Below, in pieces: positions 27,962-36,641 of a stretch of 64,000 nt of DNA. Source of the stretch: Novosphingobium sp. B1. Its GTDB lineage: Bacteria > Pseudomonadota > Alphaproteobacteria > Sphingomonadales > Sphingomonadaceae. The position numbers and the translations under genes are program-made. A model generated the notes under the pieces. That model saw only the letters and a program-made list of their open reading frames with translations. It ran no database searches and was not told the DNA's origin. Numbering within the stretch: the stretch's first letter is position 1; the number at the start of each line of letters is the position of its first letter. The stretch is taken from contig NZ_FWXL01000002.1 of NCBI RefSeq assembly GCF_900176395.1, positions 186,001 to 250,000 of the forward strand, written 5' to 3'.

Positions 27962-29248
27962 CTAGCGGCAGCGGGGGCCCGAGGGGCCCTCCTGCCGTAC
28001 GCAGGGACGCAGCATCGGCGGCGGCGTGTGGTCGACGAACTGTGCCGGGCGTGAAGGCCACTTGCCCGAAGCGAGGCGCTGTTCGAGATGCGCAATCGCC
28101 GCAAGCACCTGTTCGGGCGGCAGGCGGCAATGGCCTGCGCCCTTGTGCCACAGCGGCTGCATCATCGCGCGCGGCGCAGCATCGGCATAGGCGCGCTGCA
28201 GCGAGGGCGAGGTCAGTCCGTCACCCACGGCCTGCAGAGAAACAAGCGGCACGCGCGGACGGGCACTGGGCGTGTAGTGGCGCAACATGTAACGCACCGC
28301 CGCTCGCTTGGCAGTGATGCGCGGCGTTCTTGCAAGGGTCGCCAGATCACGGTCCAGCCTGAGCCCCGCCTTGTGGTACATGGCCTCGACGAAAGGGCGG
28401 CGTCCCGAACGATCCAGTTGCCGGGCATAATCGACGCCCGTGTTCCACGAGAACGCGCCGCCGGCGCGGCCCTCCTGATCGTTGCGCGGCATGAAGGTGC
28501 CCATGACCAGCGTTGCGGCAATCTCGTCGACTTGCGCCTCTACATCGTCGGCTGCGGGCTCCGGGCGTTCGGGCCGGGTCCAGCCGGGAATGCCGCCAAG
28601 CACGCCGGCCAGCGCGATCCGCGCCCTGCCCTCTTGGGTCTGGAGAGCAGCGTCTATCGCCGCCATGGCCTTGCGGCCATTGGCCATGTCGTCGGCGACG
28701 TTGACCAGCGACAGCCCGGAATTGGGCGCGATCAGTGTGGCCGTGGTGAAGGCGCCGTCGAGCCCCATGTTCATCATGCCGACCGCGCCACCGATCGAGG
28801 GGCACATCGCCAGCGCGCCGTCAATCACCGGCCTGTCCTGTTCGGCCAGCGCGGTAGAGATCAGGCCGCCCATCGACGAGCCCCAGGCCAGCACGCGTGC
28901 GGGCCGTCCCTCTCGCGCGGCGAAGGCTTCGACCGTGGCACGCTGCGCCGGGACAGCCTGTTCGAGCGACCATCCGCCTGCGCCATAGTCTGAAGCAATC
29001 AGCGCATAGCCCCTGGCGAGGAGCAGATCGCGATATTGTGCGGGTGCTGGCTCGGCCGGATCGATCCGCGGCGAATAGCCATGGCTCCACAGCAGCAGGC
29101 TGCCGTTGAAGTTGGCGGGCACCATTGCCTGCCACTTCGCCCCGCCGGGCAGCACGCCATCGAGAATGCGCGGCTGCGGCGGCGCGTCCTGCGCGCAGAG
29201 CGGTGCAGCGAGTAGTGCGAGCGATGCCAGGAGCAGTCGCGACTTCAC
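27962..29248 (-). CDS. Exported alpha/beta hydrolase, last gene of operon B
   Basis: This protein has 428 residues and starts at a GTG that overlaps the CoA-transferase stop (GTGA). A signal peptide ends near residue 20 (AAPLCAQ). The nucleophile elbow GSSMG places the serine at S125. A His in KGAGHCRLPPEQ near the C-terminus could complete the triad. It is longer than, and unrelated in detail to, the GHSCGG hydrolases next door. It resembles secreted peptidase/esterase-type hydrolases, but the substrate is unknown. It is convergent with the hydrolase at 27018, with only 17 bases between stop codons and no terminator in the gap. Confidence 0.82.
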   Translation of the reverse strand: MKSRLLLASLALLAAPLCAQDAPPQPRILDGVLPGGAKWQAMVPANFNGSLLLWSHGYSPRIDPAEPAPAQYRDLLLARGYALIASDYGAGGWSLEQAVPAQRATVEAFAAREGRPARVLAWGSSMGGLISTALAEQDRPVIDGALAMCPSIGGAVGMMNMGLDGAFTTATLIAPNSGLSLVNVADDMANGRKAMAAIDAALQTQEGRARIALAGVLGGIPGWTRPERPEPAADDVEAQVDEIAATLVMGTFMPRNDQEGRAGGAFSWNTGVDYARQLDRSGRRPFVEAMYHKAGLRLDRDLATLARTPRITAKRAAVRYMLRHYTPSARPRVPLVSLQAVGDGLTSPSLQRAYADAAPRAMMQPLWHKGAGHCRLPPEQVLAAIAHLEQRLASGKWPSRPAQFVDHTPPPMLRPCVRQEGPSGPRCR

Positions 29249-30420
29249 GCGACAGCGTCCTGCGCCAGCCAGGCGATGATTTCGGCGCGGTCGGCATCGA
29301 GCCGGGGCGGCGCGGCGAGAACCGGAGCCGATTGCCCGGCGACCCGATAGCCGGGTCCCGGTATCTGCACGTTCTCTTGCGGCAGGCCGGGGATTTCAAC
29401 GTCGAGCAAGGCACCTTCACCAGCCAGCGCGCCGGCCTCATCTACCCGGCGCACCATGCCGCAAGGAATGCCGGCGTTGCTGAGCCGCCGCTCCCAGTCC
29501 GCGGCATCGCCCGTTGCGAAGACTGCGGAAAGCGCGGCGTGCATTGCGCCGAAGTTGGCGCGGCGGGCATCGGGTGTGGCGAAAGCCTCGTCGCTCAGCC
29601 ATTCCTCATGCCCGAGTTCGCGGGCCAGCGCTGTGAACTGCGGGGGCTGAACGACACCAAGCGAGATCTGCCGGCCATCGCGCGTGCTGAACAGAGACGC
29701 CGTCGGCAGCCCGCTGTAGCCGGTATTGCCCATGCGGCTCATCGGCTTGCCTGTGACCAGGAACGGCGTCAGCGCCGAGGTCATGAAGGCAAGGCTGGCA
29801 TCGAACATCGATACATCGAGCTTGCTGCCGCCGCCGCCACGCTCCCGTTGCATAAGTGCGCCGAGGATCGCCATGGCTGCGGTCTGCCCGGTCAGCGTAT
29901 CGACGATGGGGAAGCCCACGCGCACCGGTGGATCGCCCTCGTCGCCGCTGAGCATCATCATGCCGCTGGTAGCCTGCACGATGTTGTCGATGGCGGGCCA
30001 ATCGCGGTGGGGGCCGTCCTGGCCATAGCCGGAGACCGAGCAGTAGATCAGATCGGGGCGCAGATCGCACGCCGCCTCGTAGCCCAGGCCGAGCCGCGCC
30101 ATCACGCCGGGGCGGAAGTTTTCGAGCAATACATCAGACCGGGCGATCACGCCCCTGGCAATGGCAAGATCGGCCTCATCCTTGAGATCGAGGGCGATCG
30201 ACTTCTTGCCGGCATTGGCGGCGATGAAGGCAGGCGACATCCCGTCGTAGCGGCGGTCGGCACCATAGTTGCGGAAGCCGTCGCCGCCCTTCGGCTCGAT
30301 CTTGATGACCTCGGCCCCCATCATCCGCAGCAGGTGCGAAGCGTATGGCCCGGCCATGACATGGCTGAAGTCGGCAATCCGAATGCCGGAGAGCGGGCCG
30401 GTGACAGAAGGCGAATTCAT
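29245..30420 (-). CDS. Class III CoA-transferase (CaiB/BaiF family)
   Basis: This enzyme transfers CoA between carboxylic acids. Its 391 residues are the usual length for the family. Family segments are IADFSHVMAGPYASHLL near the start, VIKIEPKGGDGFR, DVLLENFRPGVMARLGL, and FPIVDTLTG, in which D174 corresponds to the catalytic aspartate that forms the anhydride and thioester intermediates. It is cytoplasmic. The ATG overlaps the upstream hydrolase stop codon and its own stop overlaps the downstream hydrolase start. It is the second CoA-transferase of operon B and may activate the acid brought in by the TRAP system. The donor and acceptor are not predictable. Confidence 0.92.
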   Translation of the reverse strand: MNSPSVTGPLSGIRIADFSHVMAGPYASHLLRMMGAEVIKIEPKGGDGFRNYGADRRYDGMSPAFIAANAGKKSIALDLKDEADLAIARGVIARSDVLLENFRPGVMARLGLGYEAACDLRPDLIYCSVSGYGQDGPHRDWPAIDNIVQATSGMMMLSGDEGDPPVRVGFPIVDTLTGQTAAMAILGALMQRERGGGGSKLDVSMFDASLAFMTSALTPFLVTGKPMSRMGNTGYSGLPTASLFSTRDGRQISLGVVQPPQFTALARELGHEEWLSDEAFATPDARRANFGAMHAALSAVFATGDAADWERRLSNAGIPCGMVRRVDEAGALAGEGALLDVEIPGLPQENVQIPGPGYRVAGQSAPVLAAPPRLDADRAEIIAWLAQDAVA

Positions 30421-31340
30421 GGCTTCTCCGGAAATTGCTTGCGGACCACGGTCCATTGCTTGTCCTTGCACAGCCCGCAGTCGGGGCCGGTAAACATTGC
30501 GCCTGCCCTCGGCTTGCGCTTCAATTGCCAATCGAGCCACGCCGCGCCGATGCGGCCATAATCGCCGCCGTTGGTTAGGCCTAAGGTGCCGCCGTGCCCT
30601 ATGGGCGAGTTGGCGAAGAACACCGGCACATGGGCGATGCGGGCAACGTCGTCAGTCCCGTTGGGGTAGGCGATATCGTCGGGGCCGCCGAGGATGTAGG
30701 CGACGGGCGTGTGCAGCTTGGCGAGGTCGTCCTTGGTTATGCCCACGCCGCTGAGGCCTGAACCGGCGCGCACGTAGACCCCACTGTTGAAGGCGACGAC
30801 CGCGTCGATGCGCGGATCGGCAGCAGCCTTGAGGGCCTGCAGGCCGCCGCAGGAATGCCCCATGACGGCAATGCGCGAAAGATCGGCATGGCGCGCAAAG
30901 TCGCTGCCCCTGACCCACTCGATTGCGCCGAGCAACTGGCTTACCTGCGTTTCATCCGGCGTTGCGCGGGATGGCGGAGCACCGGTTGGTCGCGGGCCGT
31001 TGGCCGGAGGGAGCGCGTCAAGCACTGGCCGCTCCTCGCGCGGGGCACCGTTGGCGACGACGAGATAGCCGTGGCTCGCGATTTCCCGCAGGAAGTGGCT
31101 GGCCGAGAGGCCGTTGTCGCGGCAGCCGCCGTTACCCCAGAGAACGAGCGGAAGGCTCTGCTTGGGCCAACGGGCGGGACGGTAGATCGTGTAGCCGGGT
31201 GCATCGGCACGGCCTTGCGCAATGGCGGGCATGCCGCCAGATCCGGCAGGAGCGCCGATCGCCCAGACGCCTTGTGTTTCGGCGGAGGCTGGCGCCACGT
31301 TGAGCGCGATCATGATGGCGAGCGTCGTCAGGAGCTTCAT
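30417..31340 (-). CDS. Exported alpha/beta hydrolase (GHSCGG type), operon B
   Basis: This is a serine hydrolase of 307 residues, paralogous to the one at 27018. Its signal peptide ends near residue 20 (NVAPASA). The nucleophile is S163 in MGHSCGG. The conserved VLWGNGGC, IASHGYLVVA, LGGPDDIAYPNG and PIGHGG blocks are all present. A C-terminal pair of Cys (DCGLCKD) mirrors the paralogue. It starts inside the stop codon of the DctP gene (ATGA), so binding protein and hydrolase are made together. A role in releasing the carboxylate carried by the TRAP system is plausible. A GTG/ATG start farther upstream is possible but would weaken the signal peptide. Confidence 0.87.
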   Translation of the reverse strand: MKLLTTLAIMIALNVAPASAETQGVWAIGAPAGSGGMPAIAQGRADAPGYTIYRPARWPKQSLPLVLWGNGGCRDNGLSASHFLREIASHGYLVVANGAPREERPVLDALPPANGPRPTGAPPSRATPDETQVSQLLGAIEWVRGSDFARHADLSRIAVMGHSCGGLQALKAAADPRIDAVVAFNSGVYVRAGSGLSGVGITKDDLAKLHTPVAYILGGPDDIAYPNGTDDVARIAHVPVFFANSPIGHGGTLGLTNGGDYGRIGAAWLDWQLKRKPRAGAMFTGPDCGLCKDKQWTVVRKQFPEKP

Positions 31341-32368
31341 GTACCACTCCCGCATGTGATCTGGTCCCGCCCCTTCACTGCGGCGCGGGCCGAACGGAAC
31401 GCTGCCTCGCCATCGATGCCGAAAGTTGCAAGCGCGCGCGCGTTGGCCTCGGAATCGCGCAGGTAGGTTGCATCGAAGCGATGCTGATCGCGGGCACTGG
31501 CAGGACTGAAGGAAATCTTCGCAGCGACCGCTTCGGCCTTGCCCTTTTCAACCGCCGCGCGGACTTGGCGAGCCAGCGCCGCTTCCCACACGGCAATGCC
31601 CTCGGTCAGGATCTGGCGATCGACCTCGGACAATGCGTTCCAGCGCCTCTCGCTCATCGCGCGGGCTGGATAGGCGCCACGCGGCACGGCGATCTGATAG
31701 AAGTGCTTCGAGATTTCGGCGAAATGCAGCGACTTGAAGGTGTCTTCGCGTGCAATCACGCCGTCGATCACGCCCTTGGCCATGGCCGAATAGACCTCAC
31801 CCATCGGCATGTTCACCGGGTCAGCGCCGAGAGAATCCAAGACGCTAAGCAGCTCGGTCGGGGCACGGATGCGCAGGCCTTTCATGTCCGCAAGGTTGCG
31901 CACCTGACGGTTGGTCGTGATCAGCCCTGGCAGCGTGCCACCCTGCACGGCGAGGACTTTCAGGCCGGCCAGTTCCTTGGCCACCTGCGGGTTTGCCCGA
32001 ACGATGCAATCATAGAGCGCCACCTGCGATTCCACGCTGTCTGCGCCCTGATAGAACCCGGTCTGAATGCGTAGCAGGTGGGTGCCACCGCGCACATAGA
32101 TCGGAGTGATCAGGCCGATATCTGCCACGCCATGGCGCAGTTCCTCCATCGACATGTCCGACGAAAGCAACGCGCCCGACCACACCGGCTTGATGCGGAT
32201 GCGTCCGTTGGAGCGCTTCTCGATGAAGGCCATCCATTCCTGATCCGCCTTCGAGAACGGATGCCCCGGCGTATAGGGCGATGCGTAGGTCAGTTCAGTG
32301 ACGTCCGGATCGGCCGGGCGCGCACAGGCAGCCAGGAGCAGGAGCAGAAGGGTGGCGAAAAGCCTCAC
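31337..32368 (-). CDS. TRAP transporter solute-binding protein (DctP-type), lipoprotein
   Basis: This periplasmic binding component of a tripartite ATP-independent transporter has 343 residues. It starts at a GTG overlapping the previous stop codon. The leader MRLFATLLLLLLAAC ends in a lipobox with C15, so it is probably membrane-anchored. Family segments include LTYASPYTPGHPFSKA near the start, DIGLITPIYVRGG, DMKGLRIRAPTELL and VIDGVIARED. DctP proteins usually bind an organic anion through a conserved arginine; R in GLRIRAP is a candidate. It is separated from its dctQM partners by three CoA/dehydratase-type genes, an unusual order. Confidence 0.9.
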   Translation of the reverse strand: MRLFATLLLLLLAACARPADPDVTELTYASPYTPGHPFSKADQEWMAFIEKRSNGRIRIKPVWSGALLSSDMSMEELRHGVADIGLITPIYVRGGTHLLRIQTGFYQGADSVESQVALYDCIVRANPQVAKELAGLKVLAVQGGTLPGLITTNRQVRNLADMKGLRIRAPTELLSVLDSLGADPVNMPMGEVYSAMAKGVIDGVIAREDTFKSLHFAEISKHFYQIAVPRGAYPARAMSERRWNALSEVDRQILTEGIAVWEAALARQVRAAVEKGKAEAVAAKISFSPASARDQHRFDATYLRDSEANARALATFGIDGEAAFRSARAAVKGRDQITCGSGT

Positions 32369-33666
32369 GCGAGCCCTCGCTTCTGCAGGAACTCGGCTAC
32401 CATGCCGACCATCCTGTCGTGATCCCAATTGCCGGCATCGACCATGTCGGCGTCGATCATCAGAACCGGCACGCCCGCCTTTTCGAGCGCCTCCGCAGTG
32501 ATCTTTGTGCCCGATTGCGACAAGCGGTTCTCCGGCGGCAGCAGCACGACGCAGGCATCGATGCCGCAGCGCTCGGCCTCGCTGGTCATCCACCCGTTCA
32601 TCCATGGCGGCAGGTGCAGCACCTCGTTCATCGAGCAGATGCGGCTGGCGAGCGCCTCCATCGGACGGCCCTGCACTTCGCGGATATACTGCGGCCCGGC
32701 AAACGGCATGTACATCGACCAGACGAACACCGCGCCCATGCGCTCTTCCAGCGCTTGGTAGAACCCGGGATCATGCCACACCCCCGCACCGATCCACATC
32801 AGGCGGATCTTCTCGTTGGCGGCTGTACCCTCGCCCGCCACGATGCGCTCAATCACCTCGTCACGGAAGCGCTTGGCATGGCCTACCGCCCAGTCCGAGC
32901 CGCGATGCCACTGCGGGATCATCGTGTTGGGCATCTGTTCGGCAATCGAGACCGGGCAGGGCCGCGCCTTGCCGATGGCCTGTGCCGCTTCCCAGATATA
33001 GCCTTCCTGCTCGTTGATGCGCTCCATCAGGTAATGGAGCTTTGCCTCGTCGAACTTGCGCCCCGTACGGTTCTCGAGCAGCGCGATCAGGTCGCGCATT
33101 TCCGAGACGGCGAGCGCGATGCGATCGGCATCGTAGACCTGTTCCCACTGGTCCTTCGAGTGAGCGAACCAGCGCGGATCCTTGTGCTCCCACGCCGGCG
33201 CTTCCATCGGGAAGAATTCGCTGTCCAGCGCATCGGCCCATTGCCCGAACACGTGCTGGATGCAATCGCAGGTCATCCGGGCGACGAGTACCGTGGGCTT
33301 GGGCAGGCCGCCCCACGGCGCGGTCTTGGGATCGTTGGCCAGCGTGCAGGCAAGGCCGAGCGAGCAGTACTTGCAGCTGTTCTTGGGGTAACCGGCCTGC
33401 GCCATCACTTCGAAATAGTGGTTAGAAAGCTGCTTGGCCGAGATGTAGGCAGACCACCACTGGTTCGTGATGATGGGAATGCCCATAACGTGGAATATCT
33501 CGTGCGGGGTATCGGCCTGGACGATGGCAAAGGGCTCGCCCTCGTCCACCACGCGGCGCCTGAGGTCTGCGCCGAACTGCTTCTGGTAGGCGCTGGCCGC
33601 AGCAGTGCAGGCAAGATCCTTGCGGCTGCGCTGGCCCGACGGTTTCGTGGTGGGTTCGGCGCTCAC
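32365..33666 (-). CDS. 2-hydroxyacyl-CoA dehydratase / benzoyl-CoA reductase-like (HgdB/BcrC family) protein
   Basis: This protein has 433 residues and a GTG start overlapping the CoA-transferase stop codon. Characterised members carry a [4Fe-4S] cluster on three Cys and are reduced by an ATP-driven activator. Here two Cys regions are present (C98/C101/C107 in NSCKYCSLGLAC; C133/C135 in MTCDC). The usual third Cys, in a C-terminal segment after a GIDxxV strand, is not seen: after C372 the sequence runs VVLLPPENRLSQSG. It is paired in the operon with a smaller relative (35747-36625), as in two-subunit dehydratases, with the CoA-transferase between them. No activator (HgdC-like) is in the window. 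Function is uncertain; a non-classical role is possible. Confidence 0.8.
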   Translation of the reverse strand: MSAEPTTKPSGQRSRKDLACTAAASAYQKQFGADLRRRVVDEGEPFAIVQADTPHEIFHVMGIPIITNQWWSAYISAKQLSNHYFEVMAQAGYPKNSCKYCSLGLACTLANDPKTAPWGGLPKPTVLVARMTCDCIQHVFGQWADALDSEFFPMEAPAWEHKDPRWFAHSKDQWEQVYDADRIALAVSEMRDLIALLENRTGRKFDEAKLHYLMERINEQEGYIWEAAQAIGKARPCPVSIAEQMPNTMIPQWHRGSDWAVGHAKRFRDEVIERIVAGEGTAANEKIRLMWIGAGVWHDPGFYQALEERMGAVFVWSMYMPFAGPQYIREVQGRPMEALASRICSMNEVLHLPPWMNGWMTSEAERCGIDACVVLLPPENRLSQSGTKITAEALEKAGVPVLMIDADMVDAGNWDHDRMVGMVAEFLQKRGLA

Positions 33667-35750
33667 TGGAAGACTCCTGCCTGTTCGAGTTCGGCGATCC
33701 GGGCCTCTGACAGGCCGCACAGATCGCGGGCGATTTCATGGACATGCTCGCCCATGCCGGGCGCGCGGAAGGGGTGGAACTGATCCCGCGAGAATTGCAG
33801 CGGCGTGGCGATGTGGCCGAACGGCCCGAGCAGCGGGTGGTCGAGCGTGACCAGTGCGCCGCGCCCGATCAACTGGGCATCGATCTCGATCATGTCCTCG
33901 CAATCCTGCACCACCCCGCAGGCGATGCCCTGGGCCTGAAGCTCGGCGGCAATGGCGTGGTCCTGCCGCGCAGCGGTCCATGCGGCGGGATCGCCACCGG
34001 TGATCGCCAGCAGCCTGGCGTGGTCAGCCTCGGTGGGGCAGGAGACTGCGACCCAGCGATCCTCACCGGAAGCGGGCAGCACATCCTGCCAGAACACCCG
34101 CGCATCGGCATTGCCCCTGCGTTGTGGCCGCTCGCCGCGCTTTGCCTGTGCAAGATAGTCGCGCATCTGCTGGACGCAGATCTCGTACATCGAAGCATCG
34201 ATATGGCAGCCGCGCCCGGTCTCGCGCCGATACTGCAGCGCGCCTGCAACCCCAGCCGCCATGACGTAGGGCACGATCACGTCACCGAACGGCACCGCGC
34301 CGGGAATCACCGGATCGCGATCCGGCCAGCCCGTCAGGTAGGTCCGGCCCGACAGCGCACCGCCGGTGCCATCGACGCCCCATTCCTGCGCCATTGGCCC
34401 GGTCTGGCCGAACACGCTGCCCGAAACCATGACGATGCCGGGATTACGGGCGGCAAGGCTGTCGTAGTCAAGCCCCAACTCGGCCATCGTGCCCGGCGAG
34501 AAGTTCTCCACCACCACGTCGGCCCAGTCGACAAGCGGATCGATCAGCTCGCGCGCCTCGGGCTTCTTCATGTTTAGCGAAAGGCTGCGCTTGGAGGTGT
34601 TGAGGTGCGAAAACCACGGCTTGTCGTCCCAGTTTCCGGGCTTCGAGGCCGAGACCTGAACATCGAGCCGCGCCAGATCGGGCCGGGTGCGTGTCTCGAT
34701 CTTCACAATTTCGGCGCCGAGGTCACCCAGCGTCTTGGTGGTGATCGACCCGAGCAGCGCCCATGCGAAGTCAAGCACCTTGACGCCCGAAAGCGGTCCG
34801 GGGCGGGTGCCGGTGTGGACGGCTGGCGCGGCAACCTGGCCGGTGCCTTCGCGGAATGCGGCGAAGCGTTCGGGCAGACCATCGCTCGTGTCGAAGAACT
34901 GTCGCGCGGCAAGGTGGGGGTCCGCCAGAACGTCAGCCGGTTCGTTGGCCACGCAGGCATTTATCCCGCGCCGCAAGCCCTCGGTGGCGATCTCGTGCTT
35001 GCTGCGCGAAAGGAAGAAGGCCGCGATCGCAGCCTCCCAGACGGCGCGCGTTTTCGCCGGCAGGGTGGATCGGTTGTATGAAAGCCAGTCGGTCCCGGCC
35101 ATGGGGTTGGGCATGCCGACCTCATCGATCCAATCGGACAGCGCCTGGTTGGCCGGCGCTCCCAGGCGGCCCGTCATCAGCGAATGGAAGCACCACCCGT
35201 CGGCCAGGCGCCAGATCGCGCGCACCGTGGCCTTGCCATAGGCGAGCGCGCCGCCGACCCGCACGAGCTTGCGCTTGTCGAACTGCCACACCAGCACACC
35301 ATTGAAGTTTCGGCTGAAGGCGACCTGCTGGATCGAGACGTCGACGTGCTGGCCCTTGCCGTGGGTTCCGCGCGCATAGTGCGCCGCGAGCGCGCCTGAC
35401 GCAGCAACCATGTCCGCATGGAAAGTGCAGGCGTCTCCGGCCTCCTTGACCGGCGGCAAGCCGGGCTCGCCGGTCACGCGCAAGGCCCCGCCCATCGCCG
35501 AGGCAACCAGTTCGCCACCCTTCCAAGCCGAGCGTGGCCCGCCCGACCCGAACGGCGTGACCGACACGTGCACCGCCGTTTCGGGAATGCTGACGCCTTC
35601 AAGCCCTTCAAGTCCAAGGTCGTCGATCACGAACGACGCACCTTCGACCGACCCGCCCAGTTGCGCGCCGAGTGATGCGAGAAAGCGTGCGAGCGCGCGA
35701 TCCGCCATGCCGCCAAGTACGGCAACGCGATGTCCGGCAAGCGGCTTCAT
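33663..35750 (-). CDS. Tandem (two-domain) class III CoA-transferase, CaiB/BaiF family
   Basis: This protein has 695 residues, nearly twice the usual length, and holds two CaiB-like modules. The first (about 1-315) lacks a typical N-terminal GxxVLDxx segment but keeps a candidate catalytic D113 in FHADMVAASG. The second (about 322-695) has PLSGVKVLDFAWALLG at its start, IVKIETRTRPD, VVVENFSPGTMAELGL and a candidate aspartate in VPFGDVIVP. The ATG at 35750 overlaps the preceding stop codon; a GTG at 35756 is an alternative. Class III enzymes work as interlocked dimers, so the fusion may fold as a built-in heterodimer. It sits between the two dehydratase-like genes, implying that the CoA-ester is made for them. 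Confidence 0.88.
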   Translation of the reverse strand: MKPLAGHRVAVLGGMADRALARFLASLGAQLGGSVEGASFVIDDLGLEGLEGVSIPETAVHVSVTPFGSGGPRSAWKGGELVASAMGGALRVTGEPGLPPVKEAGDACTFHADMVAASGALAAHYARGTHGKGQHVDVSIQQVAFSRNFNGVLVWQFDKRKLVRVGGALAYGKATVRAIWRLADGWCFHSLMTGRLGAPANQALSDWIDEVGMPNPMAGTDWLSYNRSTLPAKTRAVWEAAIAAFFLSRSKHEIATEGLRRGINACVANEPADVLADPHLAARQFFDTSDGLPERFAAFREGTGQVAAPAVHTGTRPGPLSGVKVLDFAWALLGSITTKTLGDLGAEIVKIETRTRPDLARLDVQVSASKPGNWDDKPWFSHLNTSKRSLSLNMKKPEARELIDPLVDWADVVVENFSPGTMAELGLDYDSLAARNPGIVMVSGSVFGQTGPMAQEWGVDGTGGALSGRTYLTGWPDRDPVIPGAVPFGDVIVPYVMAAGVAGALQYRRETGRGCHIDASMYEICVQQMRDYLAQAKRGERPQRRGNADARVFWQDVLPASGEDRWVAVSCPTEADHARLLAITGGDPAAWTAARQDHAIAAELQAQGIACGVVQDCEDMIEIDAQLIGRGALVTLDHPLLGPFGHIATPLQFSRDQFHPFRAPGMGEHVHEIARDLCGLSEARIAELEQAGVFQ

Positions 35751-36625
35751 GCGCACACTCCTGCAAGGAAAGCAGAGATTTCGGCATCGATCCCGTCACG
35801 GCAGGACCAGTCGCGGCGGGTGGCGACCAGGACGGGCAGCCCTTGTGCTTCGAGCGCGGCACGCATGGCCGGCAGGTGCCAGACGGTGGTGTCGTCCTCC
35901 TCGATCAGCCACAGAATCGCCGCTCCGACACCGACCGCCAGGGCCCGTTCGGCAAGCGTGCCCGAGCGATCAAAGAAACCACGCGTATCAACGCGCCGGG
36001 CGTGAAGCTGACGGGCGAGCGCGACAAAGGCATCGCCGCCTTCGTCCACCGGCGGCCCCACATCCTGCCATACTTCGGCAAGCGTGCGACCAACCGCTGC
36101 CCAACCTTCGCCCTCAATCATGCGGTGCATGCGGTCATCGGGCAGCGGGCTTCCAGCGATCAGGCAAACGTTCGGCCCAGCAGGACTGGGCGAGGCGATT
36201 TGCTGCGCGCAGTTTCCGGCCGCGATCGCTGCGGAGAGCGCTGCTTCATCCACGCCCAGCCGTGCAGCCAGCTTGCGCAAGGCGGCTTCATCGCGGGCAA
36301 TGCTGCTTTCGCGCGGACCCTTGGCAATATCCAGGATCAGGGGTTCCGGTCCCTTGATCGCGCCTGACCGCTGCAGCTCGCACAGGTAGTAGTACAGGCG
36401 CTGCGCACTGTCGTCGGCGCGCGAAAACAACACCGCTTCAAGGTGATCGAGCGCGCCGTCGGCCCAGTCCTGCAGGACCGAACGCGTCCAAGGCGCGAAC
36501 TTGCTTTCCAGCCAGCGTTCCGCCGCGGGCATGGCGCGATCGACGTTCCACGTCAGCGGTCCGGCATTGCGGCCGGATGCCTCGAGCAGGGCATGCGGCA
36601 GGTTGGGTCCGGCATAAGCAAGCAT
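35747..36625 (-). CDS. Small HgdB/BcrC-family subunit, cysteine-poor
   Basis: This protein has 292 residues, shorter than typical dehydratase subunits (about 370-430). Family features are the block LYYYLCELQRSG, LILDIAKGPRESSIARDE near residue 100 and a C-terminal Rossmann-like part with LPAMRAALEAQGLPVLV. The few Cys (C82, C139, C154, C275, C291) do not match the cluster-ligand spacing of active dehydratases, so it probably binds no cluster, or binds it only with help. An upstream TTG (36631) is an alternative start. It lies 16 bases after dctM and overlaps the tandem CoA-transferase by 4 bases. It probably partners the 433-residue protein. Confidence 0.72.
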   Translation of the reverse strand: MLAYAGPNLPHALLEASGRNAGPLTWNVDRAMPAAERWLESKFAPWTRSVLQDWADGALDHLEAVLFSRADDSAQRLYYYLCELQRSGAIKGPEPLILDIAKGPRESSIARDEAALRKLAARLGVDEAALSAAIAAGNCAQQIASPSPAGPNVCLIAGSPLPDDRMHRMIEGEGWAAVGRTLAEVWQDVGPPVDEGGDAFVALARQLHARRVDTRGFFDRSGTLAERALAVGVGAAILWLIEEDDTTVWHLPAMRAALEAQGLPVLVATRRDWSCRDGIDAEISAFLAGVCA

Positions 36626-36641
36626 GGTCAATTTCCCAGAG

